Shown piece by piece: positions 8,980 to 19,034 of a stretch of 64,000 bases of DNA. The stretch is from Pseudomonas syringae CC1557. GTDB lineage: Bacteria; Pseudomonadota; Gammaproteobacteria; Pseudomonadales; Pseudomonadaceae. The first letter of the stretch is position 1, and every line of letters starts with the position of its first letter. The notes beneath the pieces were generated by a model. The model saw only the letters and a list, made by a program, of their open reading frames with translations. It did not search any database and was not told the origin of the DNA. The position numbers and the translations under genes are program-made. The stretch is taken from positions 4,804,501-4,868,500 of the forward strand of contig NZ_CP007014.1 of NCBI RefSeq assembly GCF_000452705.1, given 5' to 3'.

Positions 8980-9026
8980 CGCGTCTGTTTGCAGCACTGT
9001 TGAGTAGTCGGACATAGGAAGTCATT

Positions 9027-11129
9027 GTGAGCATTAACCTCGATCAGGCTCAGCAGACGTTTATCGTCGAAGCGCGTGAGCTGTTGCAGGCGATGGAGGA
9101 ATCCCTCCTGCAACTTGAAAGCGAACCGGGCGATGTGGACGCGATTGGCGCAGTCTTCCGCGCCGCACACACCATCAAGGGCTCGGCCGGGCTGTTCGGG
9201 CTGACGCCCATTGTCAGTTTCACTCACATTGTCGAAGACGTGCTGGATCGCCTGCGCGAAGGCAGTGTGTCGGTGGACGCCGGACTGATCGCAGTGCTGC
9301 TCAAATCCGGCGATCACATGCTCGAACTGATCGACGTGGTCGCCAGTCGTGGCGAAGAACTTCAGCCGCCAGCGCTGGAGCGCGAAGCAGCGCTGCGCCA
9401 GGCATTGCAGGTCTATCAGGCACCGGGCGCCGCTCCGGTCGTCGACGAAGCGCGCTCATCAGATACGCCTGATGTCGAGAACGCCGAAGTGCTGTGGCAT
9501 ATCTCGTTACGCTTCGGCGTCGATGTGTTTCGCAACGGCATGGACCCGCTGTCATTCCTGCGCTACCTCAATACGCTGGGCAAGATGATTCAGGTCAGCA
9601 CCCTGACCGACAGTATTCCGCCCGTGGAAGCGTGGGACCCGGAATCCTGTCACCTGGGCTTCGATATCGACTTTCTCTCCTCTGCCGGGCATGCCGCGAT
9701 CAACGAAGTGTTCGATTTCGTGCGTGAAGATTGCGTCGTCGAAATCACCGCCTCTGATGACTCTACAGACAGTGGCGAGCCCACCGGAACCGAGCTGGTT
9801 TCGCAGACCGAGCGCAGCAGCATGGTTGCCAGCGGCGAACTGCTGGGTGACCAGCGAGCAGTGCCGCGAGAGCCCGGCGTGGCAACGGCGGTGGATCGTC
9901 CTTCGGCGGGCGGCGAGCAGAAAAACAAGGACGGCCGTTATGTGCGCGTCAACGCCGACAAACTCGACGAACTGATCAACCTGGTCGGCGAGTTGGTCAT
10001 TGCCAGCGCCGGTGCCAGCCTGCTGGCCAAGTCATGTGACAACGACCCGCTTCAGGAAGCCAGTTCGACAGTGTCGGGGCTGGTGGAGCAGATTCTCGAC
10101 GGCGCGCTGCACCTGCGCATGATCCCCATCGGTGACACCTTCAACCGCTTTCGCCGCGTTGTGCGCGATGTCAGTCAGGAACTGGGCAAAGACATCGACC
10201 TGATTATCAATGGCGCGGAAACCGAGCTGGACAAGACGGTCGTCGAAAAAATCGGCGACCCGCTCATGCACCTGCTGCGCAACTCCATGGACCACGGTAT
10301 CGAAAGCGCCGAAGCGCGGCGTGCGGCAGGCAAGCCGGCCAAGGGTCATTTGAGCCTCAATGCCTACCATGACTCGGGCAGCATCGTGATCGAGATTGCC
10401 GATGACGGTGCCGGGCTGAATCGCGAACGCATTCTCGACAAGGCCCAGCAGCGCGGACTGGTTGCCGCAGGCGCGAGCCTGACTGATCAGGAAATCTACA
10501 ACCTGATCTTCGAACCCGGTTTTTCCACTGCTGAAGCCGTTACCAACCTGTCCGGGCGCGGCGTCGGCATGGATGTGGTCAAGCGCAACATCACCCTGCT
10601 GCGCGGCACAGTCGACCTGGACAGCCAGCCTGGCCAAGGCACCATCGTGCGCATTCGTCTGCCGCTGACGCTGGCGATCATCAACGGTTTCCTGGTCGGT
10701 ATCGATCAGTCGACCTACGTGATCCCGCTGGACATGGTTCAGGAATGCATCGAGCTGGATGAACAGGATCGTCAGGCAAGCCGCGACAACGGTTATCTGG
10801 ACCTGCGCGGTGAAGTGTTGCCGCTGGTCTACCTGCGCGAGCACTTCAATCACGAAGGCCCGGCCGCACGACGCCAGAACGTAGTGGTCGTGCGCTACGC
10901 CGAACACAAGGCCGGGCTGGTGGTAGACGACCTGCTCGGTGAATTCCAGACCGTGATCAAACCCTTGGGCAAGCTGTTTGGCGCACTGCGCGGGATCAGC
11001 GGCTCGACGATTCTGGGCAGCGGCGCGGTGGCATTGATTCTCGACATACCGGCACTGCTCAACCAGATCGTACAAATGGACGCACGCTCGACTCAGTCCC
11101 CTCATTCGCTCTCGCCCGCTTCTCGCTGA
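9027..11129 (+). CDS. cheA: Chemotaxis histidine kinase CheA
   Basis: This 700-residue kinase has the Hpt domain at the N-terminus with the phosphorylated H48 ([13 protein letters not shown]). A middle receiver-binding region follows near residues 150-250. The dimerisation helices begin at [20 protein letters not shown] near residue 308. The HATPase domain has the N-box [25 protein letters not shown] and the [12 protein letters not shown] lid, and the C-terminal CheW-like domain starts near [17 protein letters not shown]. Start is GTG at 9027 with AGGAAG upstream. It phosphorylates CheY and CheB in response to the receptors encoded on either side of it. Confidence 0.95.
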   Translation: MSINLDQAQQTFIVEARELLQAMEESLLQLESEPGDVDAIGAVFRAAHTIKGSAGLFGLTPIVSFTHIVEDVLDRLREGSVSVDAGLIAVLLKSGDHMLELIDVVASRGEELQPPALEREAALRQALQVYQAPGAAPVVDEARSSDTPDVENAEVLWHISLRFGVDVFRNGMDPLSFLRYLNTLGKMIQVSTLTDSIPPVEAWDPESCHLGFDIDFLSSAGHAAINEVFDFVREDCVVEITASDDSTDSGEPTGTELVSQTERSSMVASGELLGDQRAVPREPGVATAVDRPSAGGEQKNKDGRYVRVNADKLDELINLVGELVIASAGASLLAKSCDNDPLQEASSTVSGLVEQILDGALHLRMIPIGDTFNRFRRVVRDVSQELGKDIDLIINGAETELDKTVVEKIGDPLMHLLRNSMDHGIESAEARRAAGKPAKGHLSLNAYHDSGSIVIEIADDGAGLNRERILDKAQQRGLVAAGASLTDQEIYNLIFEPGFSTAEAVTNLSGRGVGMDVVKRNITLLRGTVDLDSQPGQGTIVRIRLPLTLAIINGFLVGIDQSTYVIPLDMVQECIELDEQDRQASRDNGYLDLRGEVLPLVYLREHFNHEGPAARRQNVVVVRYAEHKAGLVVDDLLGEFQTVIKPLGKLFGALRGISGSTILGSGAVALILDIPALLNQIVQMDARSTQSPHSLSPASR

Positions 11130-11157
11130 CGGATTTGCAATTCCAAGGAGTAACCCG

Positions 11158-12813
11158 ATGAAATGGTTTTACGATCTGAAGATCTCCACCAAGCTGATTA
11201 CCTCGTTTCTGGTGGTTCTGGCGTTGACCGCAGCCATGGGAGTCTTTGCGATTATCCAGCTCGGCCAAGTCAACCAGGCCGCTCAGGACATCAAGGAAAA
11301 CTGGATGCCCTCGGTTCGCGCGGCAGCAGGCATGCGCTTTTATGCCGCAAACTACCGCTTGAAGGAAAACCGCCACATTGCAGCCGACAACGCCCAGGAA
11401 AAGGCGCAGATGGAGTTAGAGGCTGCAGACTCTCGCAAACAGTTCGAAACGCGCCTGGCGACTTACGACAAGCTGGTGGTGAGCGATGAAGATCGCCAAC
11501 TGTTCAGCGCCGTTTCCGCAACATGGTCCGCGTATCTGAAAAGCAGCAGCGAGTTGTTTGATTTTTCCCGCCAGGGCCTCGAAGCCCAGGCACGGGCGAT
11601 GCTGAAGGGTGAGTCGAAAACGCATTTTGACGAAATGACCGGCCAGTTGCAGAGAATGGTCGACCTTAACGACGCAGGTGCCACAGCCGCTGGGGAAAAA
11701 GGCTCGCAACTGTACGAAACCGCTCGCATCTCAATCATCGTGGTACTGATTGCCGCCTTGTTGATAGGCCTTGGCCTGGCACTGTTCATCGCCCGAATCA
11801 TTTCTCGCCCACTCAAGGAAGCAGCGACTGCTGCCGAGCAGTTGGCAGAAGGCAACCTGAACGCGCACATCGGGCACGGCTCCAAAGATGAAACCGGCAT
11901 GGTGCTCAACGCCATGCGCAACATGGTCGGCAAGCTGGCGCACATTATCGGCGAAGTGCGTAATGCCGCCGACAACCTGGCCAGCGCGTCGGAAGAAGTC
12001 AGCGCCACTGCGCAATCGATGAGCCAGGCCACCAGCGAACAGGCTGCCAGCGTCGAAGAAACCAGCGCATCGGTCGAACAGATGAGCGCCAGCATCAACC
12101 AGAACACCGAGAACGCCAAGGTCACCGACGGCATGGCCAGCAAGGCCGCCAAGGAAGCCACCGATGGTGGCGAATCGGTACAACAGACCGTCGTGGCAAT
12201 GAAGAAGATCGCTCAGCGCATCAGCATCATTGACGACATCGCTTACCAGACCAACCTGCTCGCGCTCAACGCCGCTATCGAAGCCGCCCGCGCCGGTGAA
12301 CACGGCAAAGGTTTCGCCGTAGTGGCTGCCGAAGTGCGCAAGCTGGCCGAACGCAGCCAGGTTGCCGCCCAGGAAATCGGCGAATTGTCTTCCAGCAGCG
12401 TGGAAATGGCCGAGAAAGCCGGCAAGTTACTGGATGAGATGGTGCCGTCGATCAACAAGACCTCCGATCTGGTGCAGGAAATCAGCGCGGCTTCCGAAGA
12501 ACAGGCCGCCGGAGTCGCACAAATCAATACCGCAATGACCCAGCTCAATCAGGTCACCCAGCAGAACGCATCGAGCAGCGAAGAACTGGCCGCCACCGCA
12601 GAAGAAATGAGCAGTCAGGCCGAGCAACTGCAGCAATCGATGAGTTTCTTCACCCTCGACTCATCGCCAAGAGCGATGGCGAAAAGCAGCGGTATCGACA
12701 GCCACAGCAGCCCGACCCGTCAGCCGCCACGTCCCGTGCAACAAGCGCCACGCAAGGCCTTCGCGCACAGCATGGCCAGCTCGCCGGACGAATCGGAATT
12801 CACTCGCTTCTGA
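11158..12813 (+). CDS. Methyl-accepting chemotaxis protein with periplasmic four-helix sensor
   Basis: This 551-residue classical transmembrane receptor has its first membrane helix at about residues 12-32 and a periplasmic domain of roughly 150 residues with the four-helix-bundle MCP pattern ([15 protein letters not shown]...[12 protein letters not shown]). The second helix is near residues 187-210, then HAMP ([22 protein letters not shown]) and the signalling domain with tip [31 protein letters not shown]. The ligand cannot be predicted from the sequence. A Gln/Pro-rich unstructured tail follows the signalling helices; there is no clear CheR-binding pentapeptide at the C-terminus (ends DESEFTRF). 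Confidence 0.92.
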   Translation: MKWFYDLKISTKLITSFLVVLALTAAMGVFAIIQLGQVNQAAQDIKENWMPSVRAAAGMRFYAANYRLKENRHIAADNAQEKAQMELEAADSRKQFETRLATYDKLVVSDEDRQLFSAVSATWSAYLKSSSELFDFSRQGLEAQARAMLKGESKTHFDEMTGQLQRMVDLNDAGATAAGEKGSQLYETARISIIVVLIAALLIGLGLALFIARIISRPLKEAATAAEQLAEGNLNAHIGHGSKDETGMVLNAMRNMVGKLAHIIGEVRNAADNLASASEEVSATAQSMSQATSEQAASVEETSASVEQMSASINQNTENAKVTDGMASKAAKEATDGGESVQQTVVAMKKIAQRISIIDDIAYQTNLLALNAAIEAARAGEHGKGFAVVAAEVRKLAERSQVAAQEIGELSSSSVEMAEKAGKLLDEMVPSINKTSDLVQEISAASEEQAAGVAQINTAMTQLNQVTQQNASSSEELAATAEEMSSQAEQLQQSMSFFTLDSSPRAMAKSSGIDSHSSPTRQPPRPVQQAPRKAFAHSMASSPDESEFTRF

Positions 12814-12849
12814 TCAACGGCTTCGTTACCGATTCACAGGGAGAACGAC

Positions 12850-13389
12850 ATGGGCTCATTGGTCACGACTCGACAGACCGCAACAGCCGTCGAAGAAGAG
12901 GCGCAGTACCTGACTTTCATGCTCGGTGGCGAGATGTTTGCCATCGGTATTCTGGGCATCAAGGAAATCATCGAATACGGCAGCCTGACCGTCGTGCCGA
13001 TGATGCCGGCTTTTGTGCGCGGCGTGATTAATCTGCGTGGTGCAGTGGTGCCGGTGGTTGATCTGTCGGCGCGCTTCGGGCGGCAGAACTCGGACATCAC
13101 CCGACGCTCGTGCGTCATCATCATCGAGGCCAGCACTGAGGACGGTCAGCCGCAGGACATCGGGCTGCTGGTCGACAACGTTTCGGCAGTGCTGGAAATA
13201 CCCGCCTCGCAGATCGAACCGCCGCCCAATTTCGGCGCGCGGATTCGGGCGGACTTCATCAGCGGCATGGCCAAGGTCGACGGCAAATTCGTGATCGTGC
13301 TGGAAGTCGAGAAAGTGCTGTCCATAGACGAGATGTCCAGCCTGGCCGAAGCAGGTCAGGCACCTGCGCTCGACTTTGACGCACACTGA
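12850..13389 (+). CDS. cheW: Chemotaxis coupling protein CheW
   Basis: This 179-residue protein is a single CheW domain: YLTFMLGGEMFAIGILGIKEIIEYG, then VRGVINLRGAVVPVVDLSARF, which is the core signature, and IGLLVDNVSAVLEI. It links receptors to CheA in the signalling array at the inner membrane. It lies between the second receptor and cheR; an AGGGAGAACGAC ribosome site precedes the ATG. Confidence 0.95.
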   Translation: MGSLVTTRQTATAVEEEAQYLTFMLGGEMFAIGILGIKEIIEYGSLTVVPMMPAFVRGVINLRGAVVPVVDLSARFGRQNSDITRRSCVIIIEASTEDGQPQDIGLLVDNVSAVLEIPASQIEPPPNFGARIRADFISGMAKVDGKFVIVLEVEKVLSIDEMSSLAEAGQAPALDFDAH

Positions 13390-13398
13390 GGCCGGACC

Positions 13399-14208
13399 AT
13401 GCCTGACACAGCGTCGCTCACTGATCGCGAATTCGGCCAGTTCCAGTCCTGGCTGTATAGCGCGGCGGGCATCAAACTGACCCTGGCCAAGAAGGCGCTG
13501 GTTGCCGGCCGCCTGTTCAAACGCCTCAAGCATTACGAGCTGGACAGCTACGGAGAGTATTTCAAGCTGATCATGACCGACCAGCGCAATGGCGAACTGC
13601 AAATTGCGCTGGACCTGCTGACCACCAACGAGACGTACTTCTTCCGTGAGCCCAAGCACTTTGATTTCCTGCGCCAGCAGGTACTGCCGAAGGTCGCGCC
13701 GGGCAAGGTATTCAGAGTCTGGAGCGCCGCCAGCTCGTCTGGCGAAGAGCCCTACAGCCTGGCAATGACCCTCGCGGAGCAACTGGGCAGCACACCATGG
13801 GAAGTGATTGGCTCGGACATCAGCACCCGCGTACTGAGCAAGGCCCGCAGCGGCCACTACCCCATGGAGCGCACCGAAACGCTCCCGCAACCTTTGCTGT
13901 TCAAATATTGTCTGAAAGGTGTCGGTCGCCAGGACGGCACCTTCCTGATCGACAAATCGTTGCGCAGCCGGGTCAGCTTCGTGCAGGTCAATCTCAATGA
14001 AACCCTCCCTGATCTGGGCGAGTTCGACGTGATTTTTCTGCGCAACGTGATGATTTATTTCGATCAGGAGACCAAAAGCAAAGTCGTGGCGCGGTTACTG
14101 CCGCGTCTCAAACCCGGTGGCTATTTCATCATCAGCCACTCGGAAAGCCTGAACGGAGTGAACGACCAATTGAAAATGATCTCTCCTTCGATCTACCGCA
14201 AACCATGA
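13399..14208 (+). CDS. cheR: Chemotaxis protein methyltransferase CheR
   Basis: This 269-residue SAM-dependent enzyme methylates glutamates on the receptor signalling helices. The N-terminal helical domain ends at TTNETYFFREPKHFDFL; the SAM-binding domain has FRVWSAASSSGEEPYSLAM and VIGSDISTRVLSKAR, and FLRNVMIYFD is the conserved acidic loop. Its stop overlaps the cheD start in an ATGA junction, which implies translational coupling. Confidence 0.95.
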   Translation: MPDTASLTDREFGQFQSWLYSAAGIKLTLAKKALVAGRLFKRLKHYELDSYGEYFKLIMTDQRNGELQIALDLLTTNETYFFREPKHFDFLRQQVLPKVAPGKVFRVWSAASSSGEEPYSLAMTLAEQLGSTPWEVIGSDISTRVLSKARSGHYPMERTETLPQPLLFKYCLKGVGRQDGTFLIDKSLRSRVSFVQVNLNETLPDLGEFDVIFLRNVMIYFDQETKSKVVARLLPRLKPGGYFIISHSESLNGVNDQLKMISPSIYRKP

Positions 14209-14738
14209 ACACGCCCGTCGGCGTTTCCGAAATAGTGCTGGCTCCCGGTGAGGTGGTCTTCGAGACCCGGCCTGCGCGCTTACGCACTTTGTTGGGTTCA
14301 TGTGTAGCGATCACGTTCTGGCACCCCTATCGGCATATCGGCGGTATGTGCCATTTCATGCTGCCGGGGCGTATCCGCAAGCACCAGCCGCTGGATGGCA
14401 AATACGCTGACGAAGCGATGGAAATACTGATCCGCCATGCTCTGGCCAACGGCACCTTGCCCGCGGAGTATCAGGTCAAACTGTTCGGCGGCGGCGAAAT
14501 GTTCCCTACGCAGCGTCCCGACCAACACATGCACAACGTCGCCGACAGCAACATTCATGCGGCGCTTGCGCTGGCCGGGCAACACCATCTACAACTGACC
14601 GCTCAGGATATGGGCAGCACCGGGCATCGCACCATCATCTTCGACCTGTGGGACGGAAACGTATGGGTCAGGCACCAACCAATGGAAGCAATGGAAAAAG
14701 ATGCCAAACAAAAAAATCAGCGTACTGCTGGTCGATGA
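14205..14738 (+). CDS. cheD: Chemoreceptor glutamine deamidase CheD
   Basis: This 177-residue protein deamidates receptor glutamines to glutamates. The catalytic cysteine is C33 in LLGSCVAIT and the catalytic histidine is H50 in [11 protein letters not shown]; the conserved KLFGGGEMF segment follows near residue 93. The ATG overlaps the cheR stop, and the last 38 bases overlap the start of cheB. The C-terminal tail ([14 protein letters not shown]) is basic and probably disordered. Confidence 0.94.
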   Translation: MNTPVGVSEIVLAPGEVVFETRPARLRTLLGSCVAITFWHPYRHIGGMCHFMLPGRIRKHQPLDGKYADEAMEILIRHALANGTLPAEYQVKLFGGGEMFPTQRPDQHMHNVADSNIHAALALAGQHHLQLTAQDMGSTGHRTIIFDLWDGNVWVRHQPMEAMEKDAKQKNQRTAGR

Positions 14739-15777
14739 TTCGGCTGTAGTTCGTCAGGTACTCGTGGCGATTCTCAACGACACCCCCGATATTCATGTCA
14801 TGGGCGCCGCGTCAGACCCGATCTTTGCGATGAGCAAACTGGCTCAGGAATGGCCGGATGTCATCGTGCTGGACGTCGAGATGCCGCGCATGGACGGCAT
14901 CACCTTCCTCAAGAAGATCATGAGCGAGCGGCCGACACCGGTGGTGATCTGCTCGTCGCTGACCCAGAAAGGCGCGGAAACCTCATTGCAGGCGCTGTCT
15001 GCCGGGGCTGTGGAAATCATCACCAAACCCACCACCGGCCTGAAGAATTTCCTGCTCGAATCAGCCAACGAACTGGTGGCCGCCATTCGAGCGGCGGCCA
15101 ATTCCAATGTCAGAAACCTTGGCAAGCGTAGTGCCGCCCCGGTACTGAACCCTGCCAGCAAACTCACCGCTGATGCCATTCTTCCCGCCGCCAGCGGTCA
15201 CTCCATGGCGCAGACCACCGAACGCATCGTCGCCATCGGCACCTCAACCGGCGGCACCCAGGCACTGGAAGCGGTACTCACCGCCCTGCCTCGCGTGTGC
15301 CCAGGCATGGTCATCGTCCAGCACATGCCGGAGAAATTCACCGCCTCGTTCGCCGAACGTCTCAATAGCCTGAGCCAGATCGAAGTGCGCGAAGCACGTA
15401 ACAACGACCGGATCCTGCCCGGCCTGGCCCTGATCGCTCCCGGTGGCAAACACATGATGGTGACCCGCAGCGGCGCCTATTATCACGTCCAGGTCATCGA
15501 CGGCCCGCTGGTCAACCGGCACCGCCCTTCGGTAGACGTGCTGTTTCGCTCGGTCGCCAAATTCGCCGGCAAAAACGCCACTGGCATTATCATGACCGGC
15601 ATGGGCGACGACGGCGCACGCGGCCTCAAGGAGATGCTGGATGCCGGCAGCTCGACTGTGGCTCAGGATGAGGCCAGTTGCGTGGTGTTCGGCATGCCCA
15701 AGGAAGCGATCAAGCTGAATGCTGCACAACGGATTGTTCCGTTGCAGGAGATTCATCAGGTGATCTTGCACCGATAA
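14701..15777 (+). CDS. cheB: Protein-glutamate methylesterase/deamidase CheB
   Basis: This 358-residue protein has an N-terminal receiver domain with phosphoacceptor D58 ([13 protein letters not shown]) and a C-terminal methylesterase domain. The nucleophile motif is [12 protein letters not shown], the histidine is in [18 protein letters not shown] and the aspartate is in [12 protein letters not shown]. It removes methyl groups from receptors when phosphorylated by CheA. It is the last gene of the operon and overlaps cheD. No clear terminator hairpin follows. Confidence 0.95.
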   Translation: MPNKKISVLLVDDSAVVRQVLVAILNDTPDIHVMGAASDPIFAMSKLAQEWPDVIVLDVEMPRMDGITFLKKIMSERPTPVVICSSLTQKGAETSLQALSAGAVEIITKPTTGLKNFLLESANELVAAIRAAANSNVRNLGKRSAAPVLNPASKLTADAILPAASGHSMAQTTERIVAIGTSTGGTQALEAVLTALPRVCPGMVIVQHMPEKFTASFAERLNSLSQIEVREARNNDRILPGLALIAPGGKHMMVTRSGAYYHVQVIDGPLVNRHRPSVDVLFRSVAKFAGKNATGIIMTGMGDDGARGLKEMLDAGSSTVAQDEASCVVFGMPKEAIKLNAAQRIVPLQEIHQVILHR

Positions 15778-15887
15778 CGTTCGAAGGCTTCCCGATCAGA
15801 TCAAGACACGTCAGCGTTCGCCATAAGCAAGCCGCCCACTGACTGCAAAACCTTGCTCGAGCATCACGATTTTTCCGGCTGAAAATA

Positions 15888-16172
15888 ATGCCCTGGATTG
15901 AGCAGAGTTTCCTGCTCACCCGCCTCGTTGATGCTCATATCCGGATTGTGAGCATCCTGAATGGCATCAACGTGGATATCCGCAACGTGGTCGGCTGAAG
16001 CGAAGGCCGCGATCTGGTCATTCCGATGCAGGCCGACAAGGACGGTTTTGCCACCTTGTACCTGACTGTTCGCAGTAACGGGGTGGGACTGTACCGAGGG
16101 CAAATGCACATGCCTGGTGGCGAAACGCTGCCGATGCCCAGCTCAGAGCAGCAGCGATTTATTTTGTCTTGA
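15888..16172 (+). pseudogene. Decayed ORF with one in-frame stop, family not recognised
   Basis: In the 567-base gap after cheB, one frame from the ATG at 15888 stays open to 16172 except for a TGA after NGINVDIRNVVG. The second half reads EGRDLVIPMQADKDGFATLYLTV, then RSNGVGLYRGQMHMPGGETLPM, and looks protein-like. I do not recognise the family. The rest of the gap (15778-15887 and 16173-16344) shows no gene. It may also be chance open sequence. Confidence 0.3.
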
Positions 16173-16344
16173 TGGTCTTGTTTTGTGTTGCCGGACGCCG
16201 CCCTCTTACAGACCCAGAACCTCACCACCTTCGATTTCGTCCTGTTGCTGATCATTGAAAGAAACGGGGAGATATCCGTCATACCCTTCAAGTGAAGGTC
16301 TGCAAGTGATGAGGGACGGCTGCAAGCCGACTCGTGAATCAGCG

Positions 16345-17016
16345 CTAAAACGGACCTGCGCAGAGTTTCATGGCGACATCCTGAACATCTTTACCGAACA
16401 AGTCAGGCTTGGTGCCGATCGGGTTGAGAACCTTTCCCGGACGCTCGACAAACGCAGTGCGACACCCAGCCTGAGCGGCGCCGGCGATGTCCCAGGCGTG
16501 CGCAGCGACCATGATCATCTGATCCGTGGCGATGCCCAGGCGCTTTGCGACCATTTGGTAGGTTACCGCGGCTGGCTTGAATTGGCTGATTTCGCTGCCT
16601 GCCATGATGTGCTCGAAGCAGTCGGTCAATCCTGCAAATTCGAGCTGTTGCTGCAGCGCCTCCAGCGCGCCATTGCTCAGGGCAATGAGCACAAATCCGT
16701 TATCGTTCAATAACTGCAGTGCCTGATGAACGTCCTTATGCGCAGGAAGAGATTTGATGCCTGCGGCCAGGGCCTGGCACTGATCGTCGCCCACTTCCAC
16801 CTGGTGCCGTGCGGCAACCATTCTCAAAGCGCCCTGCGCCAGATCACCAAACGCCTGATACTGTCCGGTTATGGTGTTGGTCATCCAGCACTCTTGCAGC
16901 GTCAGAAACCATTCGGTGCGCAAGCGGCTGGCGCCGAACAGTCCCTCGAAGAAAGCGTCGAGCGCAGCCAGATCCAGCAGTGTCTCGTTTACGTCAAAAA
17001 TGATGTGCTTGAGCAT
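16345..17016 (-). CDS. Haloacid dehalogenase type II (HAD superfamily)
   Basis: This 223-residue cytoplasmic HAD enzyme has the nucleophile D8 in IIFDVNETLLD, motif II in VLIALSNGALE, the lysine in SEISQFKPAAVTY and motif IV in IMVAAHAWDIAGAAQAG. The DVNETLLD start and the AHAWD segment are those of (S)-2-haloacid dehalogenases, which replace the halogen of a 2-haloacid by hydroxyl with inversion. In pseudomonads such enzymes often have no known natural substrate. It is transcribed alone, towards the chemotaxis cluster. Confidence 0.88.
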   Translation of the reverse strand: MLKHIIFDVNETLLDLAALDAFFEGLFGASRLRTEWFLTLQECWMTNTITGQYQAFGDLAQGALRMVAARHQVEVGDDQCQALAAGIKSLPAHKDVHQALQLLNDNGFVLIALSNGALEALQQQLEFAGLTDCFEHIMAGSEISQFKPAAVTYQMVAKRLGIATDQMIMVAAHAWDIAGAAQAGCRTAFVERPGKVLNPIGTKPDLFGKDVQDVAMKLCAGPF

Positions 17017-17121
17017 GCTATGAGCCCCCTTTTACCTGCCTGAAGTGATGACCTCGAAGGAAGCGCCCAGCGGGTGCTGACATCAGTCAGCACCGCCAAA
17101 GGTCACGATCAGGTCACTGGC

Positions 17122-17277
17122 TTACGCCTGCTCTTCCTGCTCGTCATCATCGTGCTTGAGTGCCGGCTTCATACCCGGCTGAGGTGCGTGCTCGGCATTC
17201 GGCGCGATTTCTTCGCCGTGGTTCTTTTTCTCTTGCTGGACTTTTTTGTCGTGGGCAACGTTACGTGGATCGGTCAT
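17122..17277 (-). CDS. Small charged protein of unknown function
   Basis: This 51-residue protein is strongly hydrophilic: MTDPRNVAHDKKVQQEKKNHG, then a proline-containing middle and an acidic end (HDDDEQEEQA). The AAGGAA ribosome site upstream of the ATG at 17277 decides the start. It has no membrane segment or known domain; similar small disordered proteins in pseudomonads are annotated as stress-related, but that is inference. It lies between the dehalogenase and the LysR gene on the same strand. Confidence 0.65.
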   Translation of the reverse strand: MTDPRNVAHDKKVQQEKKNHGEEIAPNAEHAPQPGMKPALKHDDDEQEEQA

Positions 17278-17431
17278 GGGAATTCCTTGATTGGCAGAGG
17301 ATTCGAACACCCATCGACGTAATACAGTTTGAGCGCCGGGGCAGGATTTGGAGTCAGGCCGGGGCAAGGCGTTCAGTGCATTTGAACCTGCACGCGAATA
17401 GCGGGTTTGGGCCCGAGCTCAGGCGACGGTG

Positions 17432-18352
17432 TCATGACTCCGCGGACGACAGCGTGAACGCTGGCGACTGAACCAGCTCCATGATCACGTCGCGCAAGGA
17501 CTGCGCACACGGAGACAGCTCGCGATACGCCAGCGCCAGCACATAGGCGACAGGTGTACCAGGGCCCGTCAGCTCGCGACAGGCCAACCGCCCTGGCTGT
17601 CGTCGAGCATAGCGCTGCGGCATCAGCGCCACACCCATTCCTCCGGCGACCAGCGCAGCCGTGGTTTGCATCTGGCGAGGCTGTTGCACGACCCGAGGGG
17701 TAAAACCTGCACTCGCGCAGGCCAGCAGAATATGCGAGTGCATGCCCGGGCCATGATGCGGGGCGAACAGAATCCAGGGTTGGTCTGCCAACGCCGCAAG
17801 ACCGATGGACGCACGCTCGGCCAAGGGATGATCCTGAGGCAGCACCGCGACCATGCGGTCCTCGAACAGCGGCTCGATCTGAATATTGCCCGGGTCTATG
17901 ACCGGCAACACCAGAATGCCGACGTCCAGCCGGTCATTGCGCAGGCCTTCAATCTGCTCGGGAGGGGTGGCCTCCTGCAGTTGAATATCGACGTTCGGGT
18001 TCGCTGCCTGATAGCCACGCAGCAGCGCCGGTAGCAAACCATCGACAACGCTGTCGACAAAGCCAAGTCGAATCGTGCCGAGCATGCCTGCCGCAGAGCG
18101 ACGTGCCATTTCGCAGGCCCGTTCGGCCTGCAACAACGTCTGCCGGGCCTCGGCCAGAAACACGACGCCCGCAGCGGTCAATTGCGTGGAGCGCGTACTG
18201 CGCTGCAACAACTGCACGCCCAGACATTCTTCCAGCCGACGAATCGCAACGCTCAGGGGCGGCTGTGACATGTTCAAGCGCTGCGCGGCCTTGCGAAAAT
18301 TCAAGGTTTCAGCGACCACCACGTACTGACGCATCAATTTCAAATCAATCAT
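17432..18352 (-). CDS. LysR-family transcriptional regulator
   Basis: This 306-residue regulator has the LysR winged HTH at residues 5-62 (MRQYVVVAETLNFRKAAQRLN, then MSQPPLSVAIRRLEECLGVQLL). A periplasmic-binding-like effector domain follows from about residue 92 (GTIRLGFVDSVVDGLLPALL) to the C-terminus. The ATG at 18352 is used; a TTG 21 bases upstream is less likely. It is divergent from the YagU / cupin / SMP-30 genes, and the intergenic region carries inverted TTTGATA/TATCAAA repeats, so it probably autoregulates and controls those genes. The inducer is not evident. Confidence 0.9.
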   Translation of the reverse strand: MIDLKLMRQYVVVAETLNFRKAAQRLNMSQPPLSVAIRRLEECLGVQLLQRSTRSTQLTAAGVVFLAEARQTLLQAERACEMARRSAAGMLGTIRLGFVDSVVDGLLPALLRGYQAANPNVDIQLQEATPPEQIEGLRNDRLDVGILVLPVIDPGNIQIEPLFEDRMVAVLPQDHPLAERASIGLAALADQPWILFAPHHGPGMHSHILLACASAGFTPRVVQQPRQMQTTAALVAGGMGVALMPQRYARRQPGRLACRELTGPGTPVAYVLALAYRELSPCAQSLRDVIMELVQSPAFTLSSAES

Positions 18353-18386
18353 TTGATATTTTTTTAGTATCAATGAGCTATCAAAT
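18351..18386. promoter_or_regulatory. Likely LysR operator: ATTTGATA ... TATCAAAT inverted repeat
   Basis: ATTTGATA (18351-18358) is matched perfectly by TATCAAAT (18379-18386), with an extra TATCAA at 18368-18373 that also pairs with TTGATA. The repeats include the T-N-A dyad style of LysR sites and abut the start codon of the LysR gene, which fits autorepression plus control of the divergent genes. Confidence 0.5.
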
Positions 18387-18483
18387 TAGTATGTTACAAA
18401 TAAATGAGCGTTGCACATACTTCATGGTTCAACGGCTAGGGCGAGATCGCTCACAGCCTGGTCTATGAAGAAGGGGCGCTGAT

Positions 18484-18978
18484 TTGAACACGCGAGCGTA
18501 TGGTGTCGCCGCACTGGCCGGCTTTGTTGGGGGCAATGTTTCCAGTTTCATCAAATGGGGCACGGAAATACCCTTCCCGCCTCGCACGCCGGACCGCCCG
18601 GTTCCGCCCGTGGAGATGCTTGATTCGCTGGGCATCAACGCTCAGCAGCTGACTTATGTGTATTCAGAGCACGTGGTGAATTACGGCAGTGCCCTGGTCC
18701 ACCATGGCTTTTCCATCTTCTTCGCCATGTTCTATTGCCTGCTTGTACTCAGGTACCCGCGCACCGCCCTGTGGCAGGGTCTGGGTTTCGGCCTGTTGAT
18801 GACCCTGGGGTTTCACGGCGTCATCCTGCCAGCGTTTCATTGGGCACCGCCGCTGTGGGAGCTGCCTGCGTCGGAGTTGCTATCTGAAACGTTCGGGCAC
18901 TTGCTGTGGATGTGGGTGATCGAAGTCATACGGCGGGATTTGCAGCAGCGCTGGCTGCCTCACGCCCGACCGGCCTGA
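18484..18978 (+). CDS. YagU-family (DUF1440) inner-membrane protein
   Basis: This 164-residue protein has about four hydrophobic segments (residues 5-20, 72-94, 99-117 and 136-150) and the YagU-like features AALAGFVGGNVSSFIKWGTEIPFPPRTP and GFHGVILPAFHWAPPLWEL. YagU in E. coli is an inner-membrane protein linked to acid resistance. Translation appears to start at TTG 18484 behind an AAGGGGC ribosome site; no in-frame ATG gives a better N-terminus. It is first in a set of three genes divergent from the LysR regulator. Confidence 0.75.
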   Translation: MNTRAYGVAALAGFVGGNVSSFIKWGTEIPFPPRTPDRPVPPVEMLDSLGINAQQLTYVYSEHVVNYGSALVHHGFSIFFAMFYCLLVLRYPRTALWQGLGFGLLMTLGFHGVILPAFHWAPPLWELPASELLSETFGHLLWMWVIEVIRRDLQQRWLPHARPA

Positions 18979-19034
18979 GCAGCGCGCTGCCTTGCGACAG
19001 ACACATGGAATTTCCCTGTAAACGGAGTGACCCG

